From positions 1 to 11,639 of the forward strand of contig JBIOEA010000048.1 in the NCBI GenBank assembly GCA_044445605.1: 11,639 bases of DNA, written 5' to 3'. Under the pieces are notes generated by a model. It saw only the letters and a program-made list of their open reading frames with translations, did not search any database and was not told where the DNA came from. Below are positions 1-7,464 of this stretch, in pieces. The translations under genes and the position numbers were made by a program. Origin of the DNA: CAWKDC01 sp044445605. Its GTDB lineage: Bacteria > Pseudomonadota > Gammaproteobacteria > JABCZS01. Each line of letters opens with the position of its first letter. Positions within the stretch are counted from its first letter, which is position 1.

Positions 1-21
1 GGGTTTTTTCTTCACAATCTA

Positions 22-50
22 TTGAAATTCCTTCAACATTCTGATATCGT
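22..50 (+). promoter_or_regulatory. Candidate promoter of the tRNA-Val gene
   Basis: A -35-like TTGAAA (22-27) and a -10-like TATCGT (45-50) are separated by 17 bp. Transcription would start around 57, about ten bases before the mature tRNA. The match is moderate (five of six and four of six bases), so the position relative to the tRNA is the main support. Confidence 0.4.
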
Positions 51-65
51 AGGCATCTTCGTAGC

Positions 66-140
66 AGGCACGTAGCTCAGTGGTAGAGCACCACGTTGAC
101 ATCGTGGTGGTCGGTGGTTCGATCCCACTCGTGCCTACCA
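66..140 (+). tRNA. tRNA-Val, anticodon GAC
   Basis: The sequence folds into a complete cloverleaf. The acceptor stem pairs AGGCACG (66-72) with CGTGCCT (130-136), followed by discriminator A and an encoded CCA. The D stem is GCTC/GAGC. The anticodon stem CCACG/CGTGG encloses the loop TTGACAT, giving anticodon GAC, which reads valine GUC codons. The T stem GGTGG/CCACT encloses TTCGATC and has one G-U pair. The 3' end is the integration target of the element to its right; because the attL copy restores acceptor strand and CCA, the gene should stay functional after integration. Confidence 0.95.
126..140 (+). repeat. attL core (tRNA-Val 3' end)
   Basis: CACTCGTGCCTACCA covers the 3' acceptor strand and CCA of the tRNA and part of its T stem. 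The identical 15 bases occur at 11507-11521. Bases on either side differ between the two copies, so the repeat is exactly 15 bp long. Confidence 0.88.
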
Positions 141-234
141 TGTACCTTTCCCCAAGATTCCCCACGCTTCTTTTGCTCCCAAAATATCAAACAGTTACAT
201 CTGTTCTTGGTCTTCAGCGCTCCCTAGCATTCCC

Positions 235-263
235 TTGACTTCCTGAAAAACTGCTGGCATATT
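235..263 (+). promoter_or_regulatory. Candidate integrase promoter
   Basis: TTGACT (235-240) and CATATT (258-263) are spaced by 17 bp, upstream of the integrase start at 303. The -10 region lies inside the tandem arm-type repeat (252-273), which would allow the integrase or an excisionase to repress its own promoter. The -10 matches only four of six consensus bases, so this is tentative. Confidence 0.35.
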
Positions 264-273
264 TGCTGGTATC
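252..273 (+). repeat. Left arm-type repeats, tandem TGCTGG units
   Basis: Two direct copies of a TGCTGGYAT unit lie here, starting at 252 and 264. The same two-unit arrangement occurs at 11424-11445 near attR, with 18 of 22 positions identical. A third copy in inverted orientation (TTGCTGGTACC on the minus strand) covers 293-303, overlapping the integrase ribosome binding site and start codon. Paired repeats inside both ends of an integrating element are typical of integrase arm-binding sites; that role is inferred. Confidence 0.6.
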
Positions 274-302
274 TAGCAGCAATGACAAGGAAGGTACCAG
301 CA

Positions 303-1496
303 ATGGCGCTTACAGCAGTACAAATCAAGAACGCAAAACCAGCGGAAAAACCGCTAAAAATCTCAGATGGTGGCGGTTTATATCTGCTCATTAATCCTAA
401 TGGATCTAAATATTGGCGCATGGGGTACCGTTTCAACAGTATCCAGAAAACTTTAGCACTTGGAGTTTTCCCTTCCGTGTCGTTGCTTAAAGCTAGGGAG
501 ATGCGAGAAGAGGCGCGGAAGTTACTAGCTGCTGGTACTGATCCGAGCGCTAACAAAAAGGCCATCAAATCCGCCAAAGATACCAGCAACTCCAATAGCT
601 TTGAAGCAATTGCGCGGGAATGGCATGCAAGCAGATTGCAAACGTGGGCCCCTGCAAATAGTAAAAAAGTGATCCAGGCATTGGAGCGTGATATTTTCGA
701 CTGGTTAGGCAAACGCCCGATCACTTCCATCACTTCACCCGAATTGCTTGAGTGTGCAAGGCGTATGGAGGAAAGAGGAGCCATAGAAAGTGCGCGTCGC
801 GTACTGTTAACATGCGGACAGGTTTTTAGATATGCTGTGGCAACAGGCAGATGTGATCGCGACCCCGTTCCAGATTTACGCGGTGCACTTAAGCCGGCAA
901 AATCCACCCACTTTGCGACCATGTTAGATCCCAAAGCGATCGGGGCCCTGCTACGCGCAATAGAAAGCTATCAGGGATCTTTTATAACGAGGCAAGCTCT
1001 TAGATTAGCCCCGCTAGTATTTGTCCGCCCAGGGAACCTCCGTTCGGCGGAGTGGATTGAAATCGATCTTGGTAAAGCTGAATGGAATATTCCTGCTGAA
1101 AAAATGAAGATGAAGGAGCCACTCCTTGTGCCGTTATCTACGCAAGCGGTAGCTATCCTGGGTGAGATTCACGCCCTAACTGGTCGGGGCAAGTATGTCT
1201 TTCCTTGTGAGCACACCAACATACGCCCGATGTCTGAGAACACAATCAATTTTGCTTTTCGCAGAATGGGATTTTCTAAAGAGGAAATCAGCTGCCATGG
1301 GTTTCGGGCTATGGCGCGAACATTACTAGATGAAGTGCTGGGGGTGAGATCTGATTTTATTGAACATCAACTTGCACATGCTGTGCGAGATCCGAATGGG
1401 CGCGCGTACAACAGAACGTGTCATATAGTGGCACGCAGAGAAATGATGCAACAATGGTCAGCTTACTTGGACAGCTTGCGATTGTCGGAGGTGTGA
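303..1496 (+). CDS. int: Tyrosine recombinase / site-specific integrase
   Basis: This is an integrase of about 397 residues from the tRNA-targeting island family with an N-terminal DUF4102-type arm-binding domain, visible as the KISDGGGLYLLI segment near residues 19-30. The C-terminal catalytic domain carries the expected residues, numbered from the chosen start: Arg247 in VRPGNLRSAEW, His332 and Arg335 in HGFR, His359 in HQLAH and nucleophile Tyr369 in AYNRT. The family usually has GELR where this protein has GNLR. ATG 303 is preferred over the in-frame ATG at 282 because AAGGAAGG lies eight bases upstream of it and relatives begin with MALT-type N-termini. It would catalyse recombination between the two 15-bp cores. 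The next gene overlaps its stop codon. Confidence 0.95.
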   Translation: MALTAVQIKNAKPAEKPLKISDGGGLYLLINPNGSKYWRMGYRFNSIQKTLALGVFPSVSLLKAREMREEARKLLAAGTDPSANKKAIKSAKDTSNSNSFEAIAREWHASRLQTWAPANSKKVIQALERDIFDWLGKRPITSITSPELLECARRMEERGAIESARRVLLTCGQVFRYAVATGRCDRDPVPDLRGALKPAKSTHFATMLDPKAIGALLRAIESYQGSFITRQALRLAPLVFVRPGNLRSAEWIEIDLGKAEWNIPAEKMKMKEPLLVPLSTQAVAILGEIHALTGRGKYVFPCEHTNIRPMSENTINFAFRRMGFSKEEISCHGFRAMARTLLDEVLGVRSDFIEHQLAHAVRDPNGRAYNRTCHIVARREMMQQWSAYLDSLRLSEV

Positions 1497-1498
1497 TG

Positions 1499-2095
1499 AT
1501 GAGTGTGGTGGAAGAATATTCAAAGCGCGGTGGCCTACGTGGAGTTGCTGCACAGTATCTTAAAGAGGAATTGCAGTACGCTTTAACAGACGCTAATCAT
1601 CCCCTACGCCGAGTTGTGGAAGCATTCCCTCATGGGGTTGAGGAAGCATACCAAAATAATAAGCACGATGAAGTCACTCGCTTGATACTTCATGCATTAG
1701 AGAATGCGGACTCCGATCGTTTACAAAAAATCCATCTTGTTTTTGGCCACCTTCCTACAATAGGAAATATGGTGAACGAAGGTGTAACATATATCAAAAC
1801 TCTCAACTACAAAGCACTGGCTGAGCTCCCAACAGAGGTCCAAGTATGGGCATCAATGGAAGTTCAATGTGAAGAAGAAGATAGAAAGAAAAGCAAAAGG
1901 GCAACGGATATGGCAAATATACGACATGAGGAAACCAAAAAGAAACATGAGTCCATTCGTGCGCTATGGGCGAGCGGTAAATATAAAACCAGGGATGAAT
2001 GCGCAGAGGCCGAATGCGAAAATCTGGGTATGAAGTTCGAGGCCGCAAGAAACGCTTTGAAAGGTACCCCAAACCCAATGGCCAACACTATTTAG
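1499..2095 (+). CDS. Hypothetical protein with HTH-like C-terminal segment
   Basis: I do not recognise a characterised family. The reading frame is open from 1418, but GGAGG at 1487-1491 sits seven bases before ATG 1499 (four before ATG 1496), giving a protein of 198 residues. The start region overlaps the integrase stop in a TGATGATG run, which implies translational coupling with the integrase. The protein looks soluble and mostly helical. A highly charged stretch near residues 124-150 (EEEDRKKSKR and following) may form a coiled coil. Residues 150-190 contain helix-turn-helix-like spacing around IRALWASGKYKTRDECAEAE. A DNA-binding accessory role in integration or regulation is plausible but inferred. 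Confidence 0.75.
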   Translation: MSVVEEYSKRGGLRGVAAQYLKEELQYALTDANHPLRRVVEAFPHGVEEAYQNNKHDEVTRLILHALENADSDRLQKIHLVFGHLPTIGNMVNEGVTYIKTLNYKALAELPTEVQVWASMEVQCEEEDRKKSKRATDMANIRHEETKKKHESIRALWASGKYKTRDECAEAECENLGMKFEAARNALKGTPNPMANTI

Positions 2096-2171
2096 AAATG
2101 TTGTCTTCGAGGCTGAGTTTACTGATATAAGACCATTTATGAGCTTTGTGAGATGAGCAAGGAGAATTTTA

Positions 2172-2933
2172 ATGAATATTAAGACGTGCATATATTGTCA
2201 GAATACTTCCCTGACGAAGGAACATTTTTGGCCAAAGTGGCTCCATGACCATATACCCGACCCACCCAGCAATTCTCGAAGCTACAGCATTTTTGAATCT
2301 GGGATAGAGATTGATAAAGGTGAACGTCCTGGTCACTTAAAAAACAAGATAATCCGTAAAGTATGCCAATCTTGCAATAATGGCTGGATGAGTACAATTG
2401 AATCATCTGTTATTCCGATCTTAAAAAAAATGCTTAATGGCTCATGCGTATTGAATGAAAATCAGATTTTGAATCTTGCGCAGTGGATATTTCTTAAGGT
2501 CACGACTGCAGAGCATGATCGTGAGGACTACGTCGTTACCTCAAAAAGACATCTTGTTGAATTTAAGTCTTCATTAGATATTCCAAAAAATTTCAACATC
2601 TGGCTAGGAAAATTTGACTCTGGATCTGGCGGCACAGCGTATGTGCGACGAAGCGCTACAATCAGCTTATCTCCAACCTGTTTTCTTGAGACAGGAACAA
2701 ACTTTAATACGCAAACAGTTACATTTTGCATCGGTGAGATAATTTTACATGTACGGCATTCAACGATTTTATCGTTGAATTTTGATACGCTAGTTCCTGA
2801 TCCCGATTGCCTTATGCCGCTATATCCTGATATTGGATCAATCCATTGGCCACCAAATCCAAAGTTATCAATCGAAGAGGCTGGGCGATTGGCCTATTGC
2901 TTGGATCCAATACTTGAAAAAATCTATTCCTGA
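2172..2933 (+). CDS. HNH-like endonuclease candidate with two CxxC pairs
   Basis: The 253-residue protein opens with a zinc-finger nuclease signature. Cys6-x2-Cys9 is followed by Glu17-His18 in KEHFWPKWL, and Cys65-x2-Cys68 by Asn69-Asn70 in CNNGWM, with Glu77 a few residues on. Two CxxC pairs flanking an EH-x-x-P motif and a Cys-Asn pair are characteristic of HNH/treble-clef nucleases, where the histidine and asparagine sit in the active site. The rest (80-253) is of unknown fold and could act in target recognition. AAGGAG lies eight bases before the ATG. It stands alone between the integrase pair and the alpA group. Roles in element biology or defence are both possible, and the assignment rests on motif only. 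Confidence 0.65.
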   Translation: MNIKTCIYCQNTSLTKEHFWPKWLHDHIPDPPSNSRSYSIFESGIEIDKGERPGHLKNKIIRKVCQSCNNGWMSTIESSVIPILKKMLNGSCVLNENQILNLAQWIFLKVTTAEHDREDYVVTSKRHLVEFKSSLDIPKNFNIWLGKFDSGSGGTAYVRRSATISLSPTCFLETGTNFNTQTVTFCIGEIILHVRHSTILSLNFDTLVPDPDCLMPLYPDIGSIHWPPNPKLSIEEAGRLAYCLDPILEKIYS

Positions 2934-2963
2934 TAGATACAAGTTTTAGATACACGCCTGGTG

Positions 2964-2976
2964 CATGCTCAGCATG
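2964..2976. promoter_or_regulatory. Short dyad, possible operator upstream of alpA-like gene
   Basis: CATGCT-C-AGCATG is a perfect 6-bp inverted repeat around a single central base, in the 107-bp gap before the AlpA-type gene. Its position suggests a repressor site, but no clear promoter hexamers could be placed beside it. Confidence 0.3.
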
Positions 2977-3040
2977 GGTCATCTCAACGGTTTGGGTATT
3001 GTGTATTCTGGCCTTCCCATAGGTAGCCAAGGATACATAT

Positions 3041-3259
3041 ATGATTAACCCAATCGAAACAAAAAAACTTATTCGTCGCCCAAAGGTCGAGGAAGATACT
3101 GGACTGAGTTGTTCGGAAATCTACCGACGAATGAGTAATGGAACTTTCCCGCGCCCTACTAAGATAGGGGCTACGTCATTGTGGGTAGAGAGTGAAGTTC
3201 AAAATTGGATTAACGAACGGATTGTTGAACGCGATACAATCGTCGAGGTGACCCAGTGA
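3041..3259 (+). CDS. AlpA-family transcriptional regulator
   Basis: This 72-residue protein is nearly all one winged-helix/MerR-like DNA-binding domain of the AlpA type. The run LIRRPKVEEDTGLSCSEIYR (10-29) leads into the family's typical 'FPRPTKIG...LWVESEVQNWI' segment (36-57). AlpA proteins are known from P4-like satellites and cryptic prophages as regulators, often acting on integrase or excisionase expression; which promoter this one controls is not evident. AAGGA lies seven bases before the ATG. Its stop overlaps the next gene's GTG start, so it is probably the first gene of an operon leading to the primase-helicase. Confidence 0.88.
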   Translation: MINPIETKKLIRRPKVEEDTGLSCSEIYRRMSNGTFPRPTKIGATSLWVESEVQNWINERIVERDTIVEVTQ

Positions 3260-3762
3260 AAAAGCCCACCGACCGTAAAAAAGATCAAGCAGGCCCAAAG
3301 AACTCCAAAAATGATACGACAAGTAAAACAGTTATACATGTGCAGTTTGCTGTTTTCATGGGCAATAGGAGCGTGCTTGCTTTAGAGCTTGCTAAAGACT
3401 TAAAGCTAAGGCTAACTCAGGAGGAGATTCCTGGGGGGGTGCGTTTAAGTGGAGCTGGCGCTTATTTTAATCCGCTCGAATTTAAATACATCTCTTGTAA
3501 GTGCGTGCCACTAGAGGAGCTACCGAAAAAGCTGGTGAAAAATTTAAAAAATTATATTTTTAAAGAAAATGCACCATGTGATATGCGTCCGCTGATTGAG
3601 CATCTACGAGAGAACCTAATAGAAATGACGATAGAAGAGGGAGTTACTGTCACATATATGAAGGGTGATCCTGATTTCGAACGTTGGTTAACCGAGATGT
3701 CAATGGATCTTATAAAACACGGTAGTACTGTTCATCAAGCTACAGACATAAAAAAGAGTTAA
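3256..3762 (+). CDS. Hypothetical protein between alpA and primase-helicase
   Basis: This protein of 168 residues has no recognised family. It starts with GTG in a GTGA overlap with the AlpA stop, and GAGGTG lies about six bases upstream, so coupled translation is likely. The first 25 residues are lysine-rich and look disordered. The middle (27-85) looks like a small alpha/beta domain, with a Cys-Lys-Cys at 81-83. The C-terminal half is helical and charged. It shows no signal peptide or membrane segment. Its place between a regulator and the replication gene suggests a replication accessory or excision role, but nothing in the sequence proves it. Confidence 0.7.
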   Translation: MKKPTDRKKDQAGPKNSKNDTTSKTVIHVQFAVFMGNRSVLALELAKDLKLRLTQEEIPGGVRLSGAGAYFNPLEFKYISCKCVPLEELPKKLVKNLKNYIFKENAPCDMRPLIEHLRENLIEMTIEEGVTVTYMKGDPDFERWLTEMSMDLIKHGSTVHQATDIKKS

Positions 3763-3800
3763 GGAATAGCCCGCACGGTGTGGAATAGCCCCGCCGTTTA
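3763..3800 (+). repeat. Tandem 19-bp imperfect repeat before the primase-helicase
   Basis: Two head-to-tail copies starting GGAATAGCCC occur at 3763-3781 and 3782-3800, sharing the first ten bases and diverging afterwards (CGCACGGTG and CGCCGTT). They fill the gap between the preceding stop codon and the ribosome binding site of the primase-helicase gene. They could be an operator or an iteron-like origin element; neither is proven. Confidence 0.5.
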
Positions 3801-3819
3801 CATACACGGAGTTGTATAA

Positions 3820-6450
3820 ATGAAAATTGAAAAAAATGCCGCTGGTAACGCAGCGGCTAAAATCGAGCAGTCCCCCGATATTATCACAAAGCCAGGTAAT
3901 ATCAACCAACTGACCTTACCTCTTGACGGTCCACAAGTTCCACCATCAGCAACGTGGGAGGAATCTAGTAAAAGTGATCAACTAACGCTAGCACTAGAGG
4001 CGAAGGTACCACCGACTCCCTATGTACTCAACAAATCCAAGCGAGACCTGCTTGTTATTCTTCCCCAATGGATGACTGATTCGAATGTTCGCCGCTGGCT
4101 GCTGTGGCGCTTTGAGTATGACAAGGTTAGACCATTAAAAGTACCTTACTACAGTAATGGCAAGAGACGATCTGGGACGCTCGACACGCAGGAAGATCGC
4201 GCAAAGATGGCTTCATTCGATGAAGCGTACGCCGTTTTCGAAACAGGAGGCTATACGGGGCTGGGGTTCGCACTAGGACCCGATGATCACGACGGATACT
4301 GGCAAGGCATAGATCTAGACCACATCAGCGAAAAGCCTCACCTGCGCGAGCTCACGCTTCCTGGCTATGTGGAACTTAGCCCTAGTGGTGATGGAATCCA
4401 CGCAATCGGATACGGTCGAGAGTTCCGCAAGTTGTCTAGCGGTCGAGAAGGTAGTGGCATTGAAACCTCTGCTCGAGGCCGTTACTTTACAGTTACCGGC
4501 GCGGGAGGAATACTGCTTGGGCTTGAAACCCCTGAGCAACCGGTAGATTGTTTCGATTACGTAGAACAAACTTTGACTCCCCTTCACATATTGTACGGGC
4601 CTAAGACGAGTAATAACACACTCAATCAAAGTACAAAAGGTGTATCAGAATCGAAACCCCTGTTGACACCTCTGATGACGCAGCTACAAATAGCACATGT
4701 TAAATCCGCCTTAGAATATATTTCACCAGATCCCCGTGAGGATTGGATTGTGGTGGGACTTGCATTATATACACAAGGAGAAGTCGGTCGAGAGATCTGG
4801 TCCAACTGGAGCCAAAAAAGCCTTAACTTTCGCGAGGGGGATCTAGATCAGTGGGACACTTTTAAAAGTACTCGCTCTGATTATCGAACGGTATTTAAGA
4901 TGGCTCAAGCAAAAGGGTGGCCGAATCCGCTTAAGAATCCTGATCCCGATGAGGTCTTTAGCAAACAAGAAGCAAGTGAACCCCAGCCACTACCTGAATT
5001 ACCAAGCGTAGATCTTTTTGATTACGAATACCTGCCGGAAGAGGTAAGGGTGCGCGTGCGTGATATTTCAGAACGTATGCAATGCCCTCCCGATTTTGCA
5101 GCAGTTGCAGTGTATGCGATGTTCTCTACCGTTCTGGGGCACAAAATTGGGATACGTCCAAAAGAGTTGGACAATTGGACAGTTACACCAAATTTGTGGG
5201 CTGCAGCAATCGGTCGTTCAGGTATCAAAAAAAGCCCTGCTTTAAAGGAGTCATTGGAGCCTCTTCTCATATTAGAATCAAAGGCACATGATGAATATCA
5301 TAAAGCAATGGCCGATTATGAGGCACAGGCTGATTTCGTCAAAGTGCAGAAATCTGTGAATAACTCTAAGGCAAAAGAAGCAATCACGAAAAATGCAGAT
5401 CCCGCTGCAGCAAGGGAGTTATTAAGGCAGATTGAAACAAACGATGAACCTACCCTAAAGCGTTATAAGACCAACGACACAACTTATGAAGCACTGGGCG
5501 AGGTATTGAGGGAAAACCCTAACGGTATAATGGTATTTTCTGATGAGCTTATAGGCCTTTTGAAACGTCTTGACGCACCAGGGCAGGATTCATCAAGAGG
5601 ATTTTATCTTACTGCAGCTGATGGAAATCAATCCGTCACCTTCGACAGAATCGGAAGAGGGAAGGGGTTGCGTATTGAGGTGGTATGTATCTCAATCCTC
5701 GGCGGGATTCAGCCAGGAGTATTATCGGAATATGTGAGACAAGCAACATCAGGTGGAGTAGGTGCAGATGGGCTGCTGCAACGGTTTGGACTGATGGTGT
5801 ATCCCGACATCTCACTTGACTATGAGCCGATTGATCGTACCCCCAATGCATTCGCACGAGGGAGAGTGCAAGAAATTGTTCAAAGACTGGATACTCTAGA
5901 CCCATTTAATATTGGTGCAGTATCTGATACTGACGGAAGTATGCCTTTTTTACGGCTTGATGAAGCTGCACGGGCTGTGTTTTCGGAGTGGGATACTGTA
6001 TTGCAACGCAGAATACGATCGGGCGAAGAACATCCGGCAATTGTGTCGCATCTTTCCAAGTACCCTAAGTTGATACTTTCGCTTGCACTGATTAATCATC
6101 TGTGTGATTCAGGACAAGGCGCAGTAAGCGAAACTGCCTTGAGACGTGCTATCGCCTACGGTAAATATCTTGAGAGCCATGCACAGAGAGTTTACAGCTT
6201 CGCCACAAGACCGGAAAATGAGGCAGCGAAAACACTGTTGAAAAGATTAGATAATGGGAAGTTAATAAGCCCCTTTAAAGCCCGTGATGTAACACAAAGG
6301 GGGTGGGCAGGGTTAACAACACCTCCTGAGGTACAGGCTGCAATTGGCGTATTACTAGAATACGGCCATTTGTTGGAAGAAAAGCTGTCTTCGGGAGGGC
6401 AGGGGGGTAGACCAACAGTACTGTATCATTGGATGGGTACCAAATATTGA
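3820..6450 (+). CDS. Phage/island primase-helicase (PrimPol-like + PriCT-2 + DUF3987-like)
   Basis: The largest gene encodes 876 residues and is the probable replication initiator of the excised element. Residues 70-250 resemble a PrimPol-type primase: GIDLDH (163-168) supplies paired aspartates, SPSGDGIH (187-194) the nucleotide-binding turn, and RYFTVTG (221-227) the next family motif. Residues about 292-370 match a PriCT-2 linker (REDWIVVGLALYTQG). The C-terminal half resembles DUF3987 P-loop proteins, with a Walker A-like GRSGIKKS (465-472), a Walker B-like GIMVFSDEL (569-577) and a terminal winged-helix-like part. The first 65 residues look disordered and hold two clamp-binding-like motifs, QLTLPL (30-35) and QLTLAL (54-59). 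GGAG lies eight bases before the ATG. Domain names are recognised by motif, not by search. Confidence 0.85.
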   Translation: MKIEKNAAGNAAAKIEQSPDIITKPGNINQLTLPLDGPQVPPSATWEESSKSDQLTLALEAKVPPTPYVLNKSKRDLLVILPQWMTDSNVRRWLLWRFEYDKVRPLKVPYYSNGKRRSGTLDTQEDRAKMASFDEAYAVFETGGYTGLGFALGPDDHDGYWQGIDLDHISEKPHLRELTLPGYVELSPSGDGIHAIGYGREFRKLSSGREGSGIETSARGRYFTVTGAGGILLGLETPEQPVDCFDYVEQTLTPLHILYGPKTSNNTLNQSTKGVSESKPLLTPLMTQLQIAHVKSALEYISPDPREDWIVVGLALYTQGEVGREIWSNWSQKSLNFREGDLDQWDTFKSTRSDYRTVFKMAQAKGWPNPLKNPDPDEVFSKQEASEPQPLPELPSVDLFDYEYLPEEVRVRVRDISERMQCPPDFAAVAVYAMFSTVLGHKIGIRPKELDNWTVTPNLWAAAIGRSGIKKSPALKESLEPLLILESKAHDEYHKAMADYEAQADFVKVQKSVNNSKAKEAITKNADPAAARELLRQIETNDEPTLKRYKTNDTTYEALGEVLRENPNGIMVFSDELIGLLKRLDAPGQDSSRGFYLTAADGNQSVTFDRIGRGKGLRIEVVCISILGGIQPGVLSEYVRQATSGGVGADGLLQRFGLMVYPDISLDYEPIDRTPNAFARGRVQEIVQRLDTLDPFNIGAVSDTDGSMPFLRLDEAARAVFSEWDTVLQRRIRSGEEHPAIVSHLSKYPKLILSLALINHLCDSGQGAVSETALRRAIAYGKYLESHAQRVYSFATRPENEAAKTLLKRLDNGKLISPFKARDVTQRGWAGLTTPPEVQAAIGVLLEYGHLLEEKLSSGGQGGRPTVLYHWMGTKY
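4472..4477. other. Only CTCGAG site seen in the window
   Basis: The hexamer CTCGAG is the known target of the PaeR7I/XhoI family. By eye I find it once, inside the primase-helicase gene at the codons just before RYFTVTG. If the R-M system carried by the element has this specificity, the element is itself a substrate that must be methylated here. Confidence 0.7.
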
Positions 6451-6546
6451 AATTACTTCTCCCCTCACCACCTTCAAAACACTCAAAACTGTAGCGTTAT
6501 GGTAACTTAACATGTATGAAATATTTGTAGGTTTACAACAGTCGTC

Positions 6547-6575
6547 TTGACACCATAATGTGAGATACCATTAAT
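6547..6575 (+). promoter_or_regulatory. Candidate promoter for the 6596 gene
   Basis: A perfect -35 TTGACA (6547-6552) is followed after 17 bp by ATTAAT (6570-6575), a four-of-six -10 match. Transcription would start near 6582, leaving a very short leader with the ribosome binding site at 6584-6587. It suggests the cargo gene is transcribed independently of the replication operon. Confidence 0.4.
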
Positions 6576-6595
6576 TCCAGATAAGGATACATCTT

Positions 6596-7399
6596 ATGAG
6601 CTTACATGGCCTTGAAACAAGAAAGGAAATTAATGATCGGCTATTACACGTTATGAATCATTATGAGGTTCTTCCAAAGTTAATTGAAGAGTGTAAGCCA
6701 TATTTAGATAGTCAGTTCGATATAGAACTTAAAAATGAACCCTATGCGCGTTTATTTGAACTTGTCATTTGCAAGAACCTTTTAAATCACTCTGATTATC
6801 TCATTCTTGAGCATGCCAAGAATAAACCAAAAAAAAGTCCTGACTTTTTTATAAAATCGATTGAAGGAAAACCCTGCCGTATCTGGATTGAGTGTGTAAC
6901 GTCAAGTTTCTCCAAGATTGAGAAAAAACAAAAAAACATGGAAGAGGTTATTCTTCGCCTGACAGGCTCAATTAAGTCAAAACACGATATAATCATGGAT
7001 GTCTATAGGAAATCAAATGCGGATGGACCTGTAATTGGACATAGCGATAAAGTAATATTAGCCCTTTGTTCAGGAGGGGCAGGCAATGATTTTCTTGATC
7101 TTAGAGATATAATTTTAGGTAAACCTTATGCTATATTTGATCCTGACGATCATTCCTCAAACTTAGAAATCAATCACAAACCTTACACCATTACAAAAAA
7201 CAATCAGCGAAAGTCAAAAGTTAAAATCGGTGGAGAAGACCTGATTGAGATTGTAAAACAATTTGATGGGATTATACACATGAGGCCTATCCCATTATTA
7301 ACGGGACATTCTCATCCATTCGATTTTATGCCATGTGATTTTATTGATTTAAAGAAAATTTTTAACTGGACACCACCTTACATACCCAAGGTAAGCTAG
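6596..7399 (+). CDS. Uncharacterised protein, possible PD-(D/E)XK-fold nuclease
   Basis: The 267-residue protein belongs to no family I can name. Its N-terminal half has the layout of a PD-(D/E)XK nuclease: a helix with Glu55 in RLFELVI, then Pro82-Asp83-Phe84 in SPDFFI, then Glu99 in WIECVT. The usual ExK lysine is missing, since Cys100-Val101 follow the glutamate; variant cores with a shifted lysine exist in this fold, so activity is uncertain. The later segment LRLTGSIKSKHDI (120-132) could supply such a lysine. AAGGA lies eight bases before the ATG. It stands alone, in what appears to be the cargo part of the element. Defence is an attractive guess, not a conclusion. Confidence 0.65.
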   Translation: MSLHGLETRKEINDRLLHVMNHYEVLPKLIEECKPYLDSQFDIELKNEPYARLFELVICKNLLNHSDYLILEHAKNKPKKSPDFFIKSIEGKPCRIWIECVTSSFSKIEKKQKNMEEVILRLTGSIKSKHDIIMDVYRKSNADGPVIGHSDKVILALCSGGAGNDFLDLRDIILGKPYAIFDPDDHSSNLEINHKPYTITKNNQRKSKVKIGGEDLIEIVKQFDGIIHMRPIPLLTGHSHPFDFMPCDFIDLKKIFNWTPPYIPKVS

Positions 7400-7464
7400 T
7401 CTTTAATCTGTTTATGACTACCCGAACTTTCAAGTAATTGAAGTCGGATAGTTTTGATGGTTTT

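Noticed and set aside
1..10. GGG followed by a T-run at the left edge, like the tail of an intrinsic terminator.
   Set aside because: The stem, if any, lies outside the window and cannot be verified.
188..200. A 13-base sequence CAAACAGTTACAT repeated exactly at 2712-2724.
   Set aside because: One 13-mer repeat is expected by chance in a window of this length, and the second copy lies inside a coding region with no matching context.
224..934. Long minus-strand open frame opposite the integrase.
   Set aside because: It is antisense to a clear integrase with full catalytic residues, has no recognisable motif and ends in the promoter region; a shadow frame.
2934..2954. Two TAGATACA copies 13 bases apart after the HNH-like gene.
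   Set aside because: Short, AT-rich and without any associated feature; chance is the simplest explanation.
4315..4629. Minus-strand open frame of 104 residues inside the primase-helicase gene.
   Set aside because: It lies wholly within well-conserved primase motifs on the other strand and has no family features of its own.
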